Below are positions 8,697-18,317 of a DNA stretch of 64,000 nt, in pieces. How positions within the stretch are numbered: the first letter of the stretch is position 1; every line of letters starts with the position of its first letter. The DNA is from Nitrosomonadaceae bacterium (GTDB taxonomy: Bacteria; Pseudomonadota; Gammaproteobacteria; Burkholderiales; Nitrosomonadaceae): positions 10,494-74,493 of the forward strand of contig CANIWY010000001.1 in the NCBI GenBank assembly GCA_947471695.1, read 5' to 3'. A model generated the notes under the pieces. That model was not told where the DNA came from and did no database searches. It saw nothing but the letters and a program-made list of their open reading frames with translations. A program made the position numbers and the translations under genes.

Positions 8697-9191
8697 TTAC
8701 TCGCCTTGGTAGCGAATATCCGTACGGCGGTTCTCGGCCCATGAGGCTTCATCATGTCCTGTAGCGCGGGGCTTTTCCTCACCCAAACTAACAGCCTCGA
8801 TCTGGCTATCCTTCGCGCCTGACAGTGTCATCGCACTCCTCACGCTATCGGCACGTTTCTGACCCAAAGCAAGGTTGTACTCGCGGCTACCCCGCTCATC
8901 AGCGTTGCCTTGTAGCAACACCTTAGCGGCCGCATTGTCGCGCAAATACTGCGCATGAGCCTGTACTGTAGCTCTGTATTCATTCTTCACCACGAAGCTA
9001 TCGTAATCAAAGTAAACACTCCGCTTGGACAGAATATTATTTGAGTCCTTCAGAATCGGGTTGAGATTCGGGTTGAGATTCGGGTTGGTCTCTGCCCGAG
9101 CTGCAGACGTGGATTCCGCAGTGGGTTGGGTGGTCTGACTAGCGCATGCTGACAACAAACCTATGAGTAACACGCTCATTACTTTTTTCAT
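8697..9191 (-). CDS. pal: Peptidoglycan-associated lipoprotein Pal
   Basis: Pal is an outer-membrane lipoprotein whose OmpA-like domain binds peptidoglycan and TolB. The lipobox is LLSAC, with Cys16 as the predicted acylated residue. The OmpA-like domain covers about residues 55-164 and includes VYFDYDSFVVK and LQGNADERGSREYNLALGQK. The linker after the lipobox holds a short tandem repeat, NPNLNPNLNP, encoded by repeated 12-base units near 9058-9090. A good AAAGGAG ribosome site lies before the ATG at 9191. It is downstream of tolB and directly upstream of cpoB. Confidence 0.97.
   Translation of the reverse strand: MKKVMSVLLIGLLSACASQTTQPTAESTSAARAETNPNLNPNLNPILKDSNNILSKRSVYFDYDSFVVKNEYRATVQAHAQYLRDNAAAKVLLQGNADERGSREYNLALGQKRADSVRSAMTLSGAKDSQIEAVSLGEEKPRATGHDEASWAENRRTDIRYQGE
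9058..9090 (-). repeat. Short tandem repeat inside pal
   Basis: The 12-base unit GGGTTGAGATTC (plus strand) occurs twice and a third time in part. In Pal it encodes the Asn-Pro-Asn-Leu repeat of the linker after the lipobox. The unit is a multiple of three, so changes in copy number would keep the frame. Confidence 0.75.
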
Positions 9192-9230
9192 GCTGACTCC
9201 TTTTGAATTTAAATTTAAATACTTTTGTTA

Positions 9231-10604
9231 CTAGCGGCTGGCGGATTTTGGCAGAGGTCCCCATGCCGGCTCTCTTACATCACCCGCCTGCATCGAGAGC
9301 TCTTGTCTTGTCTTACCGTCACCTGATACAACTGCTAATATACCACGCCCCTTTACCTCAGTTGCATACAAAATCATCCTGTCGTTAGGAGCTGGGCTAG
9401 GAGATTCATCAAAACGCGAGTCCGTCAGCAACTGAACCTGACGAGTTGCCAGGTCCTGTACCGCCACATTGAACTTAGCGCCGTTGCGATGAATAAAGGT
9501 AAACCCCTTTCCATCCCGGCTGTGATGCGGACTAACATTGTAACTCCCTTCAAAGGTAAGCCGCTCGGCCGTTCCGGACGCAGATCCTGTGACTGCCATT
9601 CGATAGATTTGAGGACTTCCGCCACGATCTGAAGTAAATATAATTGTCTGCCCATCTGGCGAAAAATTAGGTTCGGTATCTATCCCAGAACTCTGACTAA
9701 GTCTCTGCAGACCGCTCCCATCTGCATTCACTAAGAATATCTGCGACCCGCCTTGTAAGGATAGCACGACCGCTAATCTCTTGCCGTCGGGTGACCATGC
9801 TGGGGCGCTGTTGCTTCCTTTAAAATTAGCGACCACCTTGCGGCCCCGGGTCGCAAGCGTCTGCACATAGACTATTGGTTTCTTATTCTCAAAGGACACA
9901 TAGGCAATCTGGGTGCCATCCGGTGACCATGCGGGTGATATGATTGGTTCGCTGTATTCAATAATAGATTGGGCATTAAAGCCATCTGCATCAGCGACCT
10001 GCAGGGCATACTTATTACCTTGCTTCACCACATAGGCAATGCGGGTGCTGAATACGCCCACATCTCCCATTAACTTTTCATAAATAATGTCCGCTATCTG
10101 ATGAGCAGCCGCACGCAGTCGGTCGACCGGGACGATCATAGTGTAGTCGATCAACTGCACCTGCTTTGCTACATCCATCAGGTAGAAACTCACCTCTACC
10201 TGACCATCAGGCAACATCACTGCGCTACCAATCACTAGCGCATTGGCTCCGCGACTTTTCCAATCGGGGTACGCAACCTGTCGAGGGTCGCGTAGTGGCG
10301 GACCGGGTGAGTCTACCAGCCTAAAGAGACCGCTCCGTTGGAGGTCTGCCGCCACCACCGCTGTGATGCTGTGCTTAAGTTTTTCTTCTCCTGCGAAGGG
10401 GGTGATGGCGATTGGGATCTGTGATGCGCCACCCCCAAATATTTCAATGTCGAGTGCCGCCTGAATTGGTGCGCTAATCAACCAAAGTGCAAGAGCGAGG
10501 AAAAGGGAGCGGCGAGAAGATTGCCGTTGCCTTATTAGCATAAAACCAGGTCTCATTATGTTAACCGGGGATGCTGATAAAAAGTCATGTGATTTATGCA
10601 TCAT
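9231..10604 (-). CDS. tolB: Tol-Pal system beta-propeller protein TolB
   Basis: TolB is the periplasmic component that binds Pal and the TolA C-terminus. An N-terminal domain (LDIEIFGGGASQIPIAITPF) follows the signal segment SLFLALALWLISAPIQA, and the rest is a WD40-like beta-propeller with repeats of the type SPDGTQIAYVSF, SPDGKRLAVVLS and SPDGQTIIFTSDRGG. The start at 10604 overlaps the tolA stop in an ATGA arrangement. It gives about 35 residues before the signal core, so internal starts such as 10556 (MRPGF) are possible. The total of 457 residues is slightly long for TolB, which agrees with a shorter real start. Confidence 0.96.
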   Translation of the reverse strand: MMHKSHDFLSASPVNIMRPGFMLIRQRQSSRRSLFLALALWLISAPIQAALDIEIFGGGASQIPIAITPFAGEEKLKHSITAVVAADLQRSGLFRLVDSPGPPLRDPRQVAYPDWKSRGANALVIGSAVMLPDGQVEVSFYLMDVAKQVQLIDYTMIVPVDRLRAAAHQIADIIYEKLMGDVGVFSTRIAYVVKQGNKYALQVADADGFNAQSIIEYSEPIISPAWSPDGTQIAYVSFENKKPIVYVQTLATRGRKVVANFKGSNSAPAWSPDGKRLAVVLSLQGGSQIFLVNADGSGLQRLSQSSGIDTEPNFSPDGQTIIFTSDRGGSPQIYRMAVTGSASGTAERLTFEGSYNVSPHHSRDGKGFTFIHRNGAKFNVAVQDLATRQVQLLTDSRFDESPSPAPNDRMILYATEVKGRGILAVVSGDGKTRQELSMQAGDVREPAWGPLPKSASR

Positions 10605-11338
10605 TCGCGATAATGCACCTTAAGGCTCAGATCACGAAACTTGGGAAATAGTGACGGATCGGGTGGTAACGGAAGTGGCTTAGCCAAGATAATGGCGCGC
10701 TCAACCGCGCTATCAAATGCAACATAACCACTACTTCTCCGCATCCTCACGCTGAGAATATCACCCCCTGGCAACAATGTAACGTCCAGTTCTGCCACGG
10801 AATCATCTGGAATATTAGGCGGCAAGACAATACGGCTCCTGATCTTGGCCATTATCTTCGCCTTATATTCAGCAATCACGTCCAGCGCTCTAGATTGTGC
10901 TGCTTGCTGTACCCGCTGCTTCTCAAGTGCCTCCTGATCACGCACTAGTTGTTCCAAATCATCAGCGACTCTGGGCTTCTGCTCCTCAGGTACTGATTGT
11001 TTCTTCACAACAGGCTTAGGGGTCTCAACCTTCTCCTTAAGCGCAATATCAGGCTTAGTCGGTGATGGTCGAGCCTCCTGCTTAGGAGGTAGGGGCCTCA
11101 CCTCGGGCGGGCTAGGAACCTGCTTAGGTGGCAATGGTTTTGCGCTGGCGGCAGATTGGTTTGGGGGGGGCAAACTTTCCCATAAATCGACAGTCATCCC
11201 CTGTGGTGGATAGCTCTTCCAATTGAGACCGAACACCATGAGTGCCAAAAAAGCCACATGCACCAATAACGCTAGAGCTCCTGCCGGCAACATCCCCGGT
11301 TCAAGGTGTGATGAGTCTCGCAATACCAGCGCACTCAT
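10601..11338 (-). CDS. tolA: Tol-Pal system protein TolA
   Basis: TolA spans the periplasm between TolQR in the inner membrane and TolB/Pal. One transmembrane helix lies at about residues 20-41 (ALALLVHVAFLALMVFGL). A proline- and lysine-rich region follows (PLPPKQVPSPPEVRPLPPKQ), then a charged helix, then a C-terminal TonB/TolA-like domain (SGYVAFDSAVERAI, LPLPPDPSLF). At 245 residues it is short because the central helix is reduced, as is usual outside enterobacteria. Its start overlaps the tolR stop by four bases and its stop overlaps the tolB start, so the block is translationally coupled. Confidence 0.95.
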   Translation of the reverse strand: MSALVLRDSSHLEPGMLPAGALALLVHVAFLALMVFGLNWKSYPPQGMTVDLWESLPPPNQSAASAKPLPPKQVPSPPEVRPLPPKQEARPSPTKPDIALKEKVETPKPVVKKQSVPEEQKPRVADDLEQLVRDQEALEKQRVQQAAQSRALDVIAEYKAKIMAKIRSRIVLPPNIPDDSVAELDVTLLPGGDILSVRMRRSSGYVAFDSAVERAIILAKPLPLPPDPSLFPKFRDLSLKVHYRE

Positions 11339-11754
11339 TTTGATCTGGCTAGCAGCCCGACTTTTTTCACTTGTTGCTGTTGTAAAATATCCATCACATT
11401 CATCACTTCTTCATACCGCACACTCTTGTCGGCAGCAATCACGACCGGTTGTTCAGCATTTTCTGACTGTTTTTGCTTGATTGTTTCGACCAGTTGAGTA
11501 CGACTGATGGTCTGCTCAGCACCCGTTTTGTTTCGGTCACGCAGAGTCAACGTGCCGTCAGCCCTGATGACTACTTCCAGTGGCGCTACTGGGGGTGCTA
11601 GGGATTTGCCGATCTGCGGCAACTCAATCTGTCCGGGGCTGATCAGTGGCGCAGTGATCATAAAAATAACCAGTAGCACCAGCATCACGTCGATATATGG
11701 AACGACGTTGATCTCGTTCATCTGACGGCGCTTGTTACGTCGTTCAGCCATCAT
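11335..11754 (-). CDS. tolR: Tol-Pal system protein TolR (ExbD family)
   Basis: TolR is the ExbD-like partner of TolQ in the proton-driven inner-membrane motor. The family signature MNEINVVPYIDVMLVLLVIFMITAP gives one transmembrane helix with the key Asp at residue 22 (in YIDVML); the rest is a periplasmic domain. 139 residues is typical. ATG codons at 11754 and 11751 are both possible. It lies 24 bases after tolQ and overlaps tolA by four bases. Confidence 0.96.
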   Translation of the reverse strand: MMAERRNKRRQMNEINVVPYIDVMLVLLVIFMITAPLISPGQIELPQIGKSLAPPVAPLEVVIRADGTLTLRDRNKTGAEQTISRTQLVETIKQKQSENAEQPVVIAADKSVRYEEVMNVMDILQQQQVKKVGLLARSK

Positions 11755-11778
11755 GTAAGCCCCATAAAGCCACTTTCA

Positions 11779-12462
11779 TCAGGCCGTCTGCCGCTGAAGT
11801 ACATTAGACAGCTCTTCCATAAAACTCTCAAAACGAGTCGCCAGCCTATCGATATCATGCGCGTACCGGTTGTAAGCAATGACCGCCGGGATTGCCGCAA
11901 ATAATCCCATCGCTGTCGCGATCAGCGCCTCTGCAATACCGGGGGCAACATGTGCAATCGTGGCCTGGGTGACGTTAGATAGTCCACGAAAAGAGTTCAT
12001 GATCCCCCAAACCGTGCCAAACAAACCAACATAGGGGCTCACCGACCCCACCGTCGCCAGAAAGGATAGGTGCGACTCAAGTCCATCCATCTCCCGTTGG
12101 TATGTGGCCCGCATTGCCCGTCGCGTACCATCCATCACCGTACTGATATCTATTCCGGGCTGGCGCTTATTCTTAACAAATTCACGGAACCCGGCCTCAA
12201 AGATCCGCTCCATGCTGCCCTTCGTGTTACGCGCGTTGCCGGCACTTTGGTAGAGCTTGTTGAGATCAGGGCCCTTCCAAAACATGTCCTCAAACTCATC
12301 GCTCTGCTTCGTCGCCTGCCGGATAGCGAACATTTTACGAAAGATAAACCACCACGACATAAATGAAGTCAGCAATAACAACGCCATCACTAATTGTACC
12401 GGCAGGCTCGCGCTGCTGATCAGGTAGAAGACAGACATATCTTGTGTAACTGATGCATTCAT
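11779..12462 (-). CDS. tolQ: Tol-Pal system proton channel subunit TolQ
   Basis: TolQ is the ExbB/MotA-type subunit that with TolR uses the proton motive force to drive TolA. It has 227 residues and three transmembrane segments: near residues 17-38 (LPVQLVMALLLLTSFMSWWF), near 135-160 (LATVGSVSPYVGLFGTVWGI) and near 168-190. The conserved block VGLFGTVWGIMNSF is present. Its start overlaps the ybgC stop by four bases, making ybgC-tolQ-tolR-tolA-tolB-pal-cpoB a tightly packed operon in the standard order. Confidence 0.97.
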   Translation of the reverse strand: MNASVTQDMSVFYLISSASLPVQLVMALLLLTSFMSWWFIFRKMFAIRQATKQSDEFEDMFWKGPDLNKLYQSAGNARNTKGSMERIFEAGFREFVKNKRQPGIDISTVMDGTRRAMRATYQREMDGLESHLSFLATVGSVSPYVGLFGTVWGIMNSFRGLSNVTQATIAHVAPGIAEALIATAMGLFAAIPAVIAYNRYAHDIDRLATRFESFMEELSNVLQRQTA

Positions 12463-12911
12463 AATAATTTTCCAAGTTTGTGCCGTAGTGGCGCTGGTAC
12501 GCTCACCGGCTTCAGAGTATCAACACCCACACACACCGCATTAACAATAGCACCCGCCAAAAGAGTCTGGCCGCGCAACACATCTTGGCAGAGAGTCAGC
12601 CTGCTTCTGCCCACTGCCTTCACTTGTACGCTCACCTGCAGTAAATCGTCCAGCAATGCTGGCTTGAAGTACTCAATGCTGAGTGAACGTATCATGAATA
12701 TTGCCTTGTTTACTTGAACCAGGGAGTGAATATCAAACCCCATTTCGCGCAACCATTCATAGCGCGCACGCTCCATGAAATTAAGATAATTCGAATGATA
12801 GACTACCCCTCCCGCGTCTGTGTCCTGATAATAGACGCGCACAGGCAGAGAGAAGGTGGCTATTGGAATCACGGCTACGCCACCGTTCTGAGTAGCAATA
12901 TCAGTGCTCAT
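12459..12911 (-). CDS. ybgC: Tol-Pal associated acyl-CoA thioesterase YbgC
   Basis: YbgC is a hotdog-fold thioesterase of the 4-hydroxybenzoyl-CoA type that heads the tol-pal operon. The active-site block YYQDTDAGGVVYHSNYLNFM is at about residues 28-47, with the Asp in QDTDAGG. It has 150 residues; the first ~22 are not conserved, so the true start may be internal. It is 18 bases downstream of ruvB on the same strand, so transcription from the ruv genes may run into the tol genes. Confidence 0.93.
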   Translation of the reverse strand: MSTDIATQNGGVAVIPIATFSLPVRVYYQDTDAGGVVYHSNYLNFMERARYEWLREMGFDIHSLVQVNKAIFMIRSLSIEYFKPALLDDLLQVSVQVKAVGRSRLTLCQDVLRGQTLLAGAIVNAVCVGVDTLKPVSVPAPLRHKLGKLL

Positions 12912-12929
12912 CGATGGACAAGTAAGCTC

Positions 12930-13970
12930 TCATTCTCCATCCCATAGTTCCCCGCTCAAACCATTCTTCGGTAGCGCCATGCCGAAGTGCTGGTAAGCGA
13001 TCACTGTGGCCATGCGCCCCCGCGGGGTGCGTTTCATGTAGCCTTGCTGGATCAGGTAAGGCTCTAGCACGTCCTCAATAGTGCCGCGCTCTTCGCTAAT
13101 GGCCGCTGCGAGATTATCCACTCCTACCGGACCTCCTCCAAACTTTTCCATCACCGCCAGTAATAGCTTCCTATCCATTACATCTAGCCCAGCAATGTCG
13201 ACATCCAGCATGATCAGGGCTGCATCCGCCACCGGGCGAGTGATCCGCCCCTCTGCCTTGACTTCAGCAAAGTCGCGGACCCGCCTCAGAAGACGGTTAA
13301 CAATTCGAGGGGTGCCACGAGAACGTCGAGCGATTTCTATCGCCCCGTCGGACGAAATTTCAACATTAAGTAATCCCGCTGACCGCGTGACGATACGAGT
13401 CAACTCCTCTACCGAATAAAACTCCAGACGGGAGATAATCCCGAAACGATCACGCAACGGGTTGGTGAGCATCCCCGCGCGAGTAGTTGCCCCTACCAGG
13501 GTAAATGGTGGCAGGTCTAGCTTGACGGATCGTGCGGCAGGGCCTTCACCGATCATGATATCGAGCTGATAATCTTCCAGGGCTGGATAAAGAATCTCTT
13601 CCACTACCGGAGATAGCCGGTGGATCTCGTCGATGAACAGAACATCGTTGGTCTCGAGGTTAGTCAGGAGTGCTGCCAGATCGCCGGGGCGCTCTAGTAC
13701 CGGCCCCGATGTATGACGCAAGTTCACACCCATCTCCCTTGCGATAATATGGGCCAGTGTCGTCTTGCCCAACCCCGGCGGGCCAAATAGCAGAACATGG
13801 TCAAGCGCTTCCTTACGCCGCCGCGCTGCCTCAATGAAGATCTGCAACTGCCCGCGCACTTTTTCCTGGCCGACATATTCATCCAGAAACTTGGGGCGAA
13901 GAGCCCTCTCCAGATCCTCTTCATGGGTAGAGGCTGGCTCAGAAGCAATCAATCGGTCAGTTTCTATCAT
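12930..13970 (-). CDS. ruvB: Holliday junction branch migration helicase RuvB
   Basis: RuvB is the hexameric AAA+ motor that drives branch migration with RuvA. Walker [10 protein letters not shown] is at residues 63-71, Walker B is LFIDEIHRL, and the sensor region has GATTRAG. The C-terminal winged-helix has [17 protein letters not shown]. At 346 residues it is full length. It lies 60 bases downstream of ruvA in the order yebC-ruvC-ruvA-ruvB, the common proteobacterial arrangement. Confidence 0.98.
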   Translation of the reverse strand: MIETDRLIASEPASTHEEDLERALRPKFLDEYVGQEKVRGQLQIFIEAARRRKEALDHVLLFGPPGLGKTTLAHIIAREMGVNLRHTSGPVLERPGDLAALLTNLETNDVLFIDEIHRLSPVVEEILYPALEDYQLDIMIGEGPAARSVKLDLPPFTLVGATTRAGMLTNPLRDRFGIISRLEFYSVEELTRIVTRSAGLLNVEISSDGAIEIARRSRGTPRIVNRLLRRVRDFAEVKAEGRITRPVADAALIMLDVDIAGLDVMDRKLLLAVMEKFGGGPVGVDNLAAAISEERGTIEDVLEPYLIQQGYMKRTPRGRMATVIAYQHFGMALPKNGLSGELWDGE

Positions 13971-14030
13971 TACTCTGGCAAGGACAGCTCATCGCGCACT
14001 CTTTCATTAGGTACAAGGAGCTTGCCTTCA

Positions 14031-14624
14031 TTACTTTTCTTTTGACAATAGCTTTAGTGCCTGACGGATCCCGTCCGACACGGTAACTCCAGTAGGTAAC
14101 TGCTTGAGCGCCCAACTCGCTTCGCGGTCATTATAACCCAGCGATAGCAACGCATTGAGGATGTCATCTCCATCTCTTGAGGCAAGGGCTGTGCTGGTGC
14201 CACCGATAAGACCGGCCAGGCTCAAATCGAGTTTGTCACGCAATTCCATTAACAAGCGCTCAGCAGTCTTCTTCCCGATACCAGGCGTCTTGATGAGACG
14301 GTCGCTGTCCTGAGTCGCAACCGCCTGCTGCAAGTCAATCACGCTCAGACCGGATAGGACGGCTAATGCAGTTCTTGCACCCACCCCCGAAATTTTTACC
14401 AGTTGGCGAAAGGCCTGCCTCTCAGATTCAGTGCTAAATCCGAATAGCAGGTGTATATCCTCTCGCACCACCAGATGGGTATGAAGTATGACCTCCTCAC
14501 CTATGCCAGGCATCTGATAAAACGTGCTCATGGGCACGTCAATCTCATACCCGACTCCTTGCACGTCCACCAGTACGAGCGGTGGGCGCTTCTCTAACAA
14601 CAACCCCGTTATCCGCCCGATCAT
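14031..14624 (-). CDS. ruvA: Holliday junction DNA helicase subunit RuvA
   Basis: RuvA forms the tetramer that holds the four-way junction open for RuvB. The 197-residue protein starts [12 protein letters not shown] and carries the two helix-hairpin-helix motifs: around residues 70-90 ([20 protein letters not shown]) and 105-125 ([20 protein letters not shown]). A flexible linker leads to the C-terminal RuvB-binding domain ([19 protein letters not shown]). I chose ATG 14624 because it matches the family start and overlaps the ruvC stop as ATGA. A longer reading from 14699 runs into ruvC and is not credible. Confidence 0.97.
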   Translation of the reverse strand: MIGRITGLLLEKRPPLVLVDVQGVGYEIDVPMSTFYQMPGIGEEVILHTHLVVREDIHLLFGFSTESERQAFRQLVKISGVGARTALAVLSGLSVIDLQQAVATQDSDRLIKTPGIGKKTAERLLMELRDKLDLSLAGLIGGTSTALASRDGDDILNALLSLGYNDREASWALKQLPTGVTVSDGIRQALKLLSKEK

Positions 14625-15139
14625 ACCAACCGCCCCCGTTTCATGCGGTAGCCCGCTGTCGAAATTCCTCCCAAACCTTGCCCGCCATGCGCATGACAAA
14701 TGGCACAGGCAAGGGCATCTGCCGCATCCTCGCTCGGACTACCATCAAGTTTCAATAGACGTCTCACCATTTCCTGCACTTGTTCTTTTTTTGCATGGCC
14801 GTTACCGACTACCGCCTGCTTGACTTGTAGTGCGGTATATTCAGCAACGGTAAGATTGTTCAGCACCGCAGCACAGATTGCTGCTCCTCGCGCCTGCCCC
14901 AGCATCAGTGTTGATTTAGGGTTTATATTGACGAACACCTGCTCGACCGCAACTTGATCTGGGTGATATTCCGCAATAACTTCATTGAGATTCTCTAGGA
15001 TAGCCTTTAGGCGCAACGGCAAATCGCCCTCTGGAGTCTTAATGCAGCCGCTGCTGATATAGGTCAAGCTGCTACCAGTTTTGTCGATGATCCCGAAACC
15101 GGTGATCCGCAAACCGGGATCTATTCCAAGGATGCGAAT
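14621..15139 (-). CDS. ruvC: Holliday junction resolvase RuvC, apparent ATT start
   Basis: RuvC is the dimeric endonuclease that resolves Holliday junctions. Reading from ATT at 15139 gives 172 residues beginning (M)[17 protein letters not shown], exactly where the family begins, with the first catalytic acid as Asp7. Later acids are visible in VAVEQVF and [13 protein letters not shown]. The first conventional codon in frame is TTG at 15112, which would remove GIDPG and the catalytic Asp. No ATG, GTG or TTG lies upstream before an in-frame stop at about 15160. ATT sits four bases after the yebC stop with a weak purine-rich GACGAG just before it. A start mutated from ATG, or a sequence error, would look the same. 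Confidence 0.93.
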   Translation of the reverse strand: MRILGIDPGLRITGFGIIDKTGSSLTYISSGCIKTPEGDLPLRLKAILENLNEVIAEYHPDQVAVEQVFVNINPKSTLMLGQARGAAICAAVLNNLTVAEYTALQVKQAVVGNGHAKKEQVQEMVRRLLKLDGSPSEDAADALACAICHAHGGQGLGGISTAGYRMKRGRLV

Positions 15140-15143
15140 CTCG

Positions 15144-15875
15144 TCACTCGCTAGGAATTATCACTGCTGTCGTATAGACTTCCTGCACATCATCAATACT
15201 CTCCAGTGCGTCCAGTAGTTTTTGCATTTTCACCGCATCATCACCGGTCAGCACAGCCTCATTCTCAGGTTTCATCGTTACTTCGGCATGCTCTGCCTTG
15301 AAGCTCGCCTTTTCCAGCATTATTTTGACAGCGGTTAATTCATATGGCGCTGTTATTACTTCAATACTGCCGTCATCGTTATTGATTACATCTTCCGCAC
15401 CCCCTTCCAGGGCCGCCTCCATCAGCTTGTCCTCGTTGGCACCCGGGGCGAAAATCATTTGTCCGCAGTGCTTGAATAGAAATGCAACTGAGCCATCTGT
15501 GCCAAGATTCCCTCCGTACTTGGTGAAAGCATGCCGTACGTCAGCTACGGTCCTCACTCGGTTATCGGTCATACAATCGACCAATACGGCAGCACCGGCG
15601 ATTCCGTATCCTTCATAACGGACCTCCTCGTAATTTACACCATCCAATTCGCCGCTTCCCCGCTTAACCGCCCTCTCAACGTTATCCTTAGGCATGTTAT
15701 GCTCGTAAGCCTTATCAATGGCAAGTCGCAGTCTCGGATTACTAGCAGGATCCCCTCCTCCGAGACGCGCTGCGACGGTGATTTCCTTGATGAGGCGTGT
15801 GAATATCTTGCCACGCTTAGCATCTGTCGCGGCCTTCTTATGCTTGATATTAGCCCACTTACTATGACCTGCCAT
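15144..15875 (-). CDS. yebC: YebC/TACO1 family protein
   Basis: This 243-residue protein starts [21 protein letters not shown], the hallmark of the YebC/PmpR/TACO1 family. These proteins have been described as transcription regulators and, more recently, as factors that help ribosomes pass polyproline stretches; sequence alone cannot decide which applies. Other family blocks include [19 protein letters not shown] and [14 protein letters not shown]. It is the first gene of the ruvC-ruvA-ruvB-ybgC-tol run, and its stop is four bases before the ruvC start. Confidence 0.96.
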   Translation of the reverse strand: MAGHSKWANIKHKKAATDAKRGKIFTRLIKEITVAARLGGGDPASNPRLRLAIDKAYEHNMPKDNVERAVKRGSGELDGVNYEEVRYEGYGIAGAAVLVDCMTDNRVRTVADVRHAFTKYGGNLGTDGSVAFLFKHCGQMIFAPGANEDKLMEAALEGGAEDVINNDDGSIEVITAPYELTAVKIMLEKASFKAEHAEVTMKPENEAVLTGDDAVKMQKLLDALESIDDVQEVYTTAVIIPSE

Positions 15876-16001
15876 GATGCCCTTGCCCCATTATGAGTTA
15901 TTGCAATACTACCACCCTGTAAGGTGTGGATAAAGCAGGATAAACATTCCAAGCGCGGCAAGTAATCGCCGGCTCAACAGGGCAATGACAAGCTGAATAT
16001 A

Positions 16002-17114
16002 ATGAACGGTAGAAGGATGGATCAAGACTTTATTATTATTGGCGCCGGCATCATCGGTCTCGCCACAGCTGAGCAGTTACTCTTACAGGGTGCAACTGTA
16101 ACCTTACTGGAACGAGGCGAGGTGGGACTTGAATCTTCTTGGGCGGGCGGGGGCATACTTTCTCCATTGTGCCCGTGGGATTACCCCGAAGAGGTGACCC
16201 GGCTGACTAATTATAGTGCCGCCCTATTCGCCAATTGGATGGATGAGCTCCATACCGCGAGCGGAATCGATCCGGAGTATGAGAGAAGCGGGATGTTGGT
16301 GGCCCCCCCCTTTTGCACGCGCATTGCGCAACAATGGTGCACATCGCACGGGGTTAGGCTGGAGAGGGTTTCCCCTTCTGATGTTTGTTCTTCGCCCCCA
16401 ATGGGAAAAGAAATCAACCTTGAAGGAGATGCGCTCCTATTGCCCGATGTTGCACAGGTGCGGAACCCACATCTGTTGCGAGCACTACGCAAAAGAGTGG
16501 AGTTACTCGGCGGTCGAGTTATCGAGCAGTGCGCTGTGAGTCACATCGTAGCTGGAAACAGTCAAGTAAGTTCAGTCTCTACCGCGTACGGAACTCTCTG
16601 TGCAGATCGATATATCATCACCGCCGGCGCCTGGAGCAAACAAGTACTCGGTCAACATGCTCTCGGCCTAGACATCAAGCCTGTGCGCGGACAGATGCTG
16701 TTATTCAAGTTTTCCGCGACACCCCTTCGATTCATCCTATTACAACGAGACTTGTATTTGATCCCTCGCCGCGATGGTTGCCTGCTCGTTGGTAGTACAC
16801 TGGAAGATGTTGGATTTGATAAGGGGACCACTACGGTAGCACGCAACAATCTCCTCAAGGGTGCACAAGAGTTATTGCCGGCATTGTCCGGCATGGCGCC
16901 GGTTCAACACTGGTCTGGCCTGCGCCCTGCTTCACCGCACAACATTCCGACCATCGGATGTCACCCGCAGCTGGACAATCTATACATCAATAGTGGGCAC
17001 TTTCGCTATGGAGTAACCATGGCTCTGGCTAGCGCCAAAATTCTAGTCAATGAGTTGACTGGTTTAGATCAACCGTTCGATATTGCTCCTTACCAATCTG
17101 GCTGGGGAGCCTAA
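16002..17114 (+). CDS. thiO: Glycine oxidase ThiO (FAD-dependent)
   Basis: ThiO oxidises glycine to the imine needed for the thiazole ring of thiamine. The FAD-binding Rossmann motif is IIGAGIIGLATAEQLL at about residues 12-27. SSWAGGGILSP and the C-terminal GHFRYGVTMA are typical of the glycine oxidase/DadA-like family. 370 residues is normal. ATG at 16002 or at 16017 (MDQDF) could be the start; neither has a good ribosome site. It is a lone plus-strand gene between yebC and ispH. thiL is elsewhere in the window, but no thiG or thiS is beside it. A general D-amino-acid oxidase is the alternative. Confidence 0.87.
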   Translation: MNGRRMDQDFIIIGAGIIGLATAEQLLLQGATVTLLERGEVGLESSWAGGGILSPLCPWDYPEEVTRLTNYSAALFANWMDELHTASGIDPEYERSGMLVAPPFCTRIAQQWCTSHGVRLERVSPSDVCSSPPMGKEINLEGDALLLPDVAQVRNPHLLRALRKRVELLGGRVIEQCAVSHIVAGNSQVSSVSTAYGTLCADRYIITAGAWSKQVLGQHALGLDIKPVRGQMLLFKFSATPLRFILLQRDLYLIPRRDGCLLVGSTLEDVGFDKGTTTVARNNLLKGAQELLPALSGMAPVQHWSGLRPASPHNIPTIGCHPQLDNLYINSGHFRYGVTMALASAKILVNELTGLDQPFDIAPYQSGWGA

Positions 17115-17140
17115 AAGGGGCTAACTGCCGTTTGCACTGG

Positions 17141-18082
17141 CTAGCTCTTGGGCAACGGAAAGACTACCGCCTCAACTACGCCGCTCAACTCCTCCACTAC
17201 CACGCCACCTTCCTGCTCCGATCCAATTTGCTTCAGTCGTGATATCACCTCTTGCACCAACACTTCTGGCGCGGAAGCGCCGGCAGTGATACCAATTCGG
17301 ACCTTCCCCGCGAGCCACTCCTCCTGCAATTGTTCGGCACGGTCTATCATATAAGAGTCCACGCCGGCATTTCGCGCAACCTCACACAGCCGGTTAGAAT
17401 TAGAACTGTTGGTGGAACCAACCACAATCACCAGATCACACTGCTTTACCATCAGCTTGACTGCATCCTGGCGGTTTTGCGTCGCATAGCAAATATCGTC
17501 TTTTTTGGGTCCAACGATTTTTGGAAAACGTTTTTTTAAAGCCTTAATCACTCGCGTAGCATCATCAACCGAGAGCGTGGTCTGGGTGACATACGCTAGG
17601 TTGTCAGGGTTCTTAACTCGTAAGTCGGCGACGTCGTCCTCTGTCTCGACCAGATACATCGCCGGGCCATCCCCCTCAGCTTGCCCCATAGTACCCTCGA
17701 CTTCCGGATGCCCCTGGTGGCCAATCATGATGACTTCCCTCCCCAGATCACGCATCTTCCCAACTTCCATATGAACCTTGGTGACCAGCGGACAAGTTGC
17801 ATCGAACACCTTGAATTTACGTGCATCAGCCTCACGACGTACCTCATGTGAGACACCATGAGCACTGAAAATCAAAATACTGCCACTGGGCACTTCGTCG
17901 AGATTCTCTACAAATACTGCGCCCTTTTTTTCTAAATTCTGCACTACGAAACGGTTATGAACCACCTCGTGGCGTACATAAATTGGTGCGCCATGCATGG
18001 TCAGGGCCCGCTCGACAATCTCGATCGCGCGATCCACCCCAGCACAAAAGCCTCTGGGGTTTGCAAGTAATACTTTCATCAT
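17141..18082 (-). CDS. ispH: 4-hydroxy-3-methylbut-2-enyl diphosphate reductase IspH
   Basis: IspH makes IPP and DMAPP in the last step of the MEP isoprenoid pathway using a [4Fe-4S] cluster. The three cluster cysteines are Cys13 (NPRGFCAGV), Cys97 (FDATCPLV) and Cys198 ([11 protein letters not shown]). The catalytic Glu lies in [10 protein letters not shown], and SSNSNRL binds the diphosphate. 313 residues is full length. ATG codons at 18082 and 18079 are adjacent. It is convergent with thiO. fkpB, which often precedes ispH, is absent here; the 235 bases upstream hold no recognisable gene. Confidence 0.97.
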   Translation of the reverse strand: MMKVLLANPRGFCAGVDRAIEIVERALTMHGAPIYVRHEVVHNRFVVQNLEKKGAVFVENLDEVPSGSILIFSAHGVSHEVRREADARKFKVFDATCPLVTKVHMEVGKMRDLGREVIMIGHQGHPEVEGTMGQAEGDGPAMYLVETEDDVADLRVKNPDNLAYVTQTTLSVDDATRVIKALKKRFPKIVGPKKDDICYATQNRQDAVKLMVKQCDLVIVVGSTNSSNSNRLCEVARNAGVDSYMIDRAEQLQEEWLAGKVRIGITAGASAPEVLVQEVISRLKQIGSEQEGGVVVEELSGVVEAVVFPLPKS

Positions 18083-18317
18083 TGATCATTCTCCATAATT
18101 ATCTAACCTCGTTCTGCGAATATTCTAAAGCATTCGAGCCTTTCTCCAATGAAATTTTCCTATCTGGACATCAGATCCCGAAGGATTTCTAGTGCTCCTC
18201 CTAAGAAATCTGGTGCTCAGTCCCCTTAGAATGCCTGTAGTTCAGCAGGTTGTTCTTCATGGATCGACTTGTTTTCAATACTTCCTATGCTAAGGCGAGC
18301 ACTCAATAGGAATGCTC

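Noticed and set aside
18083..18317. Possible remnant of fkpB upstream of ispH
   Set aside because: The minus-strand translation of this gap has several stops and no recognisable FKBP motif in any frame.
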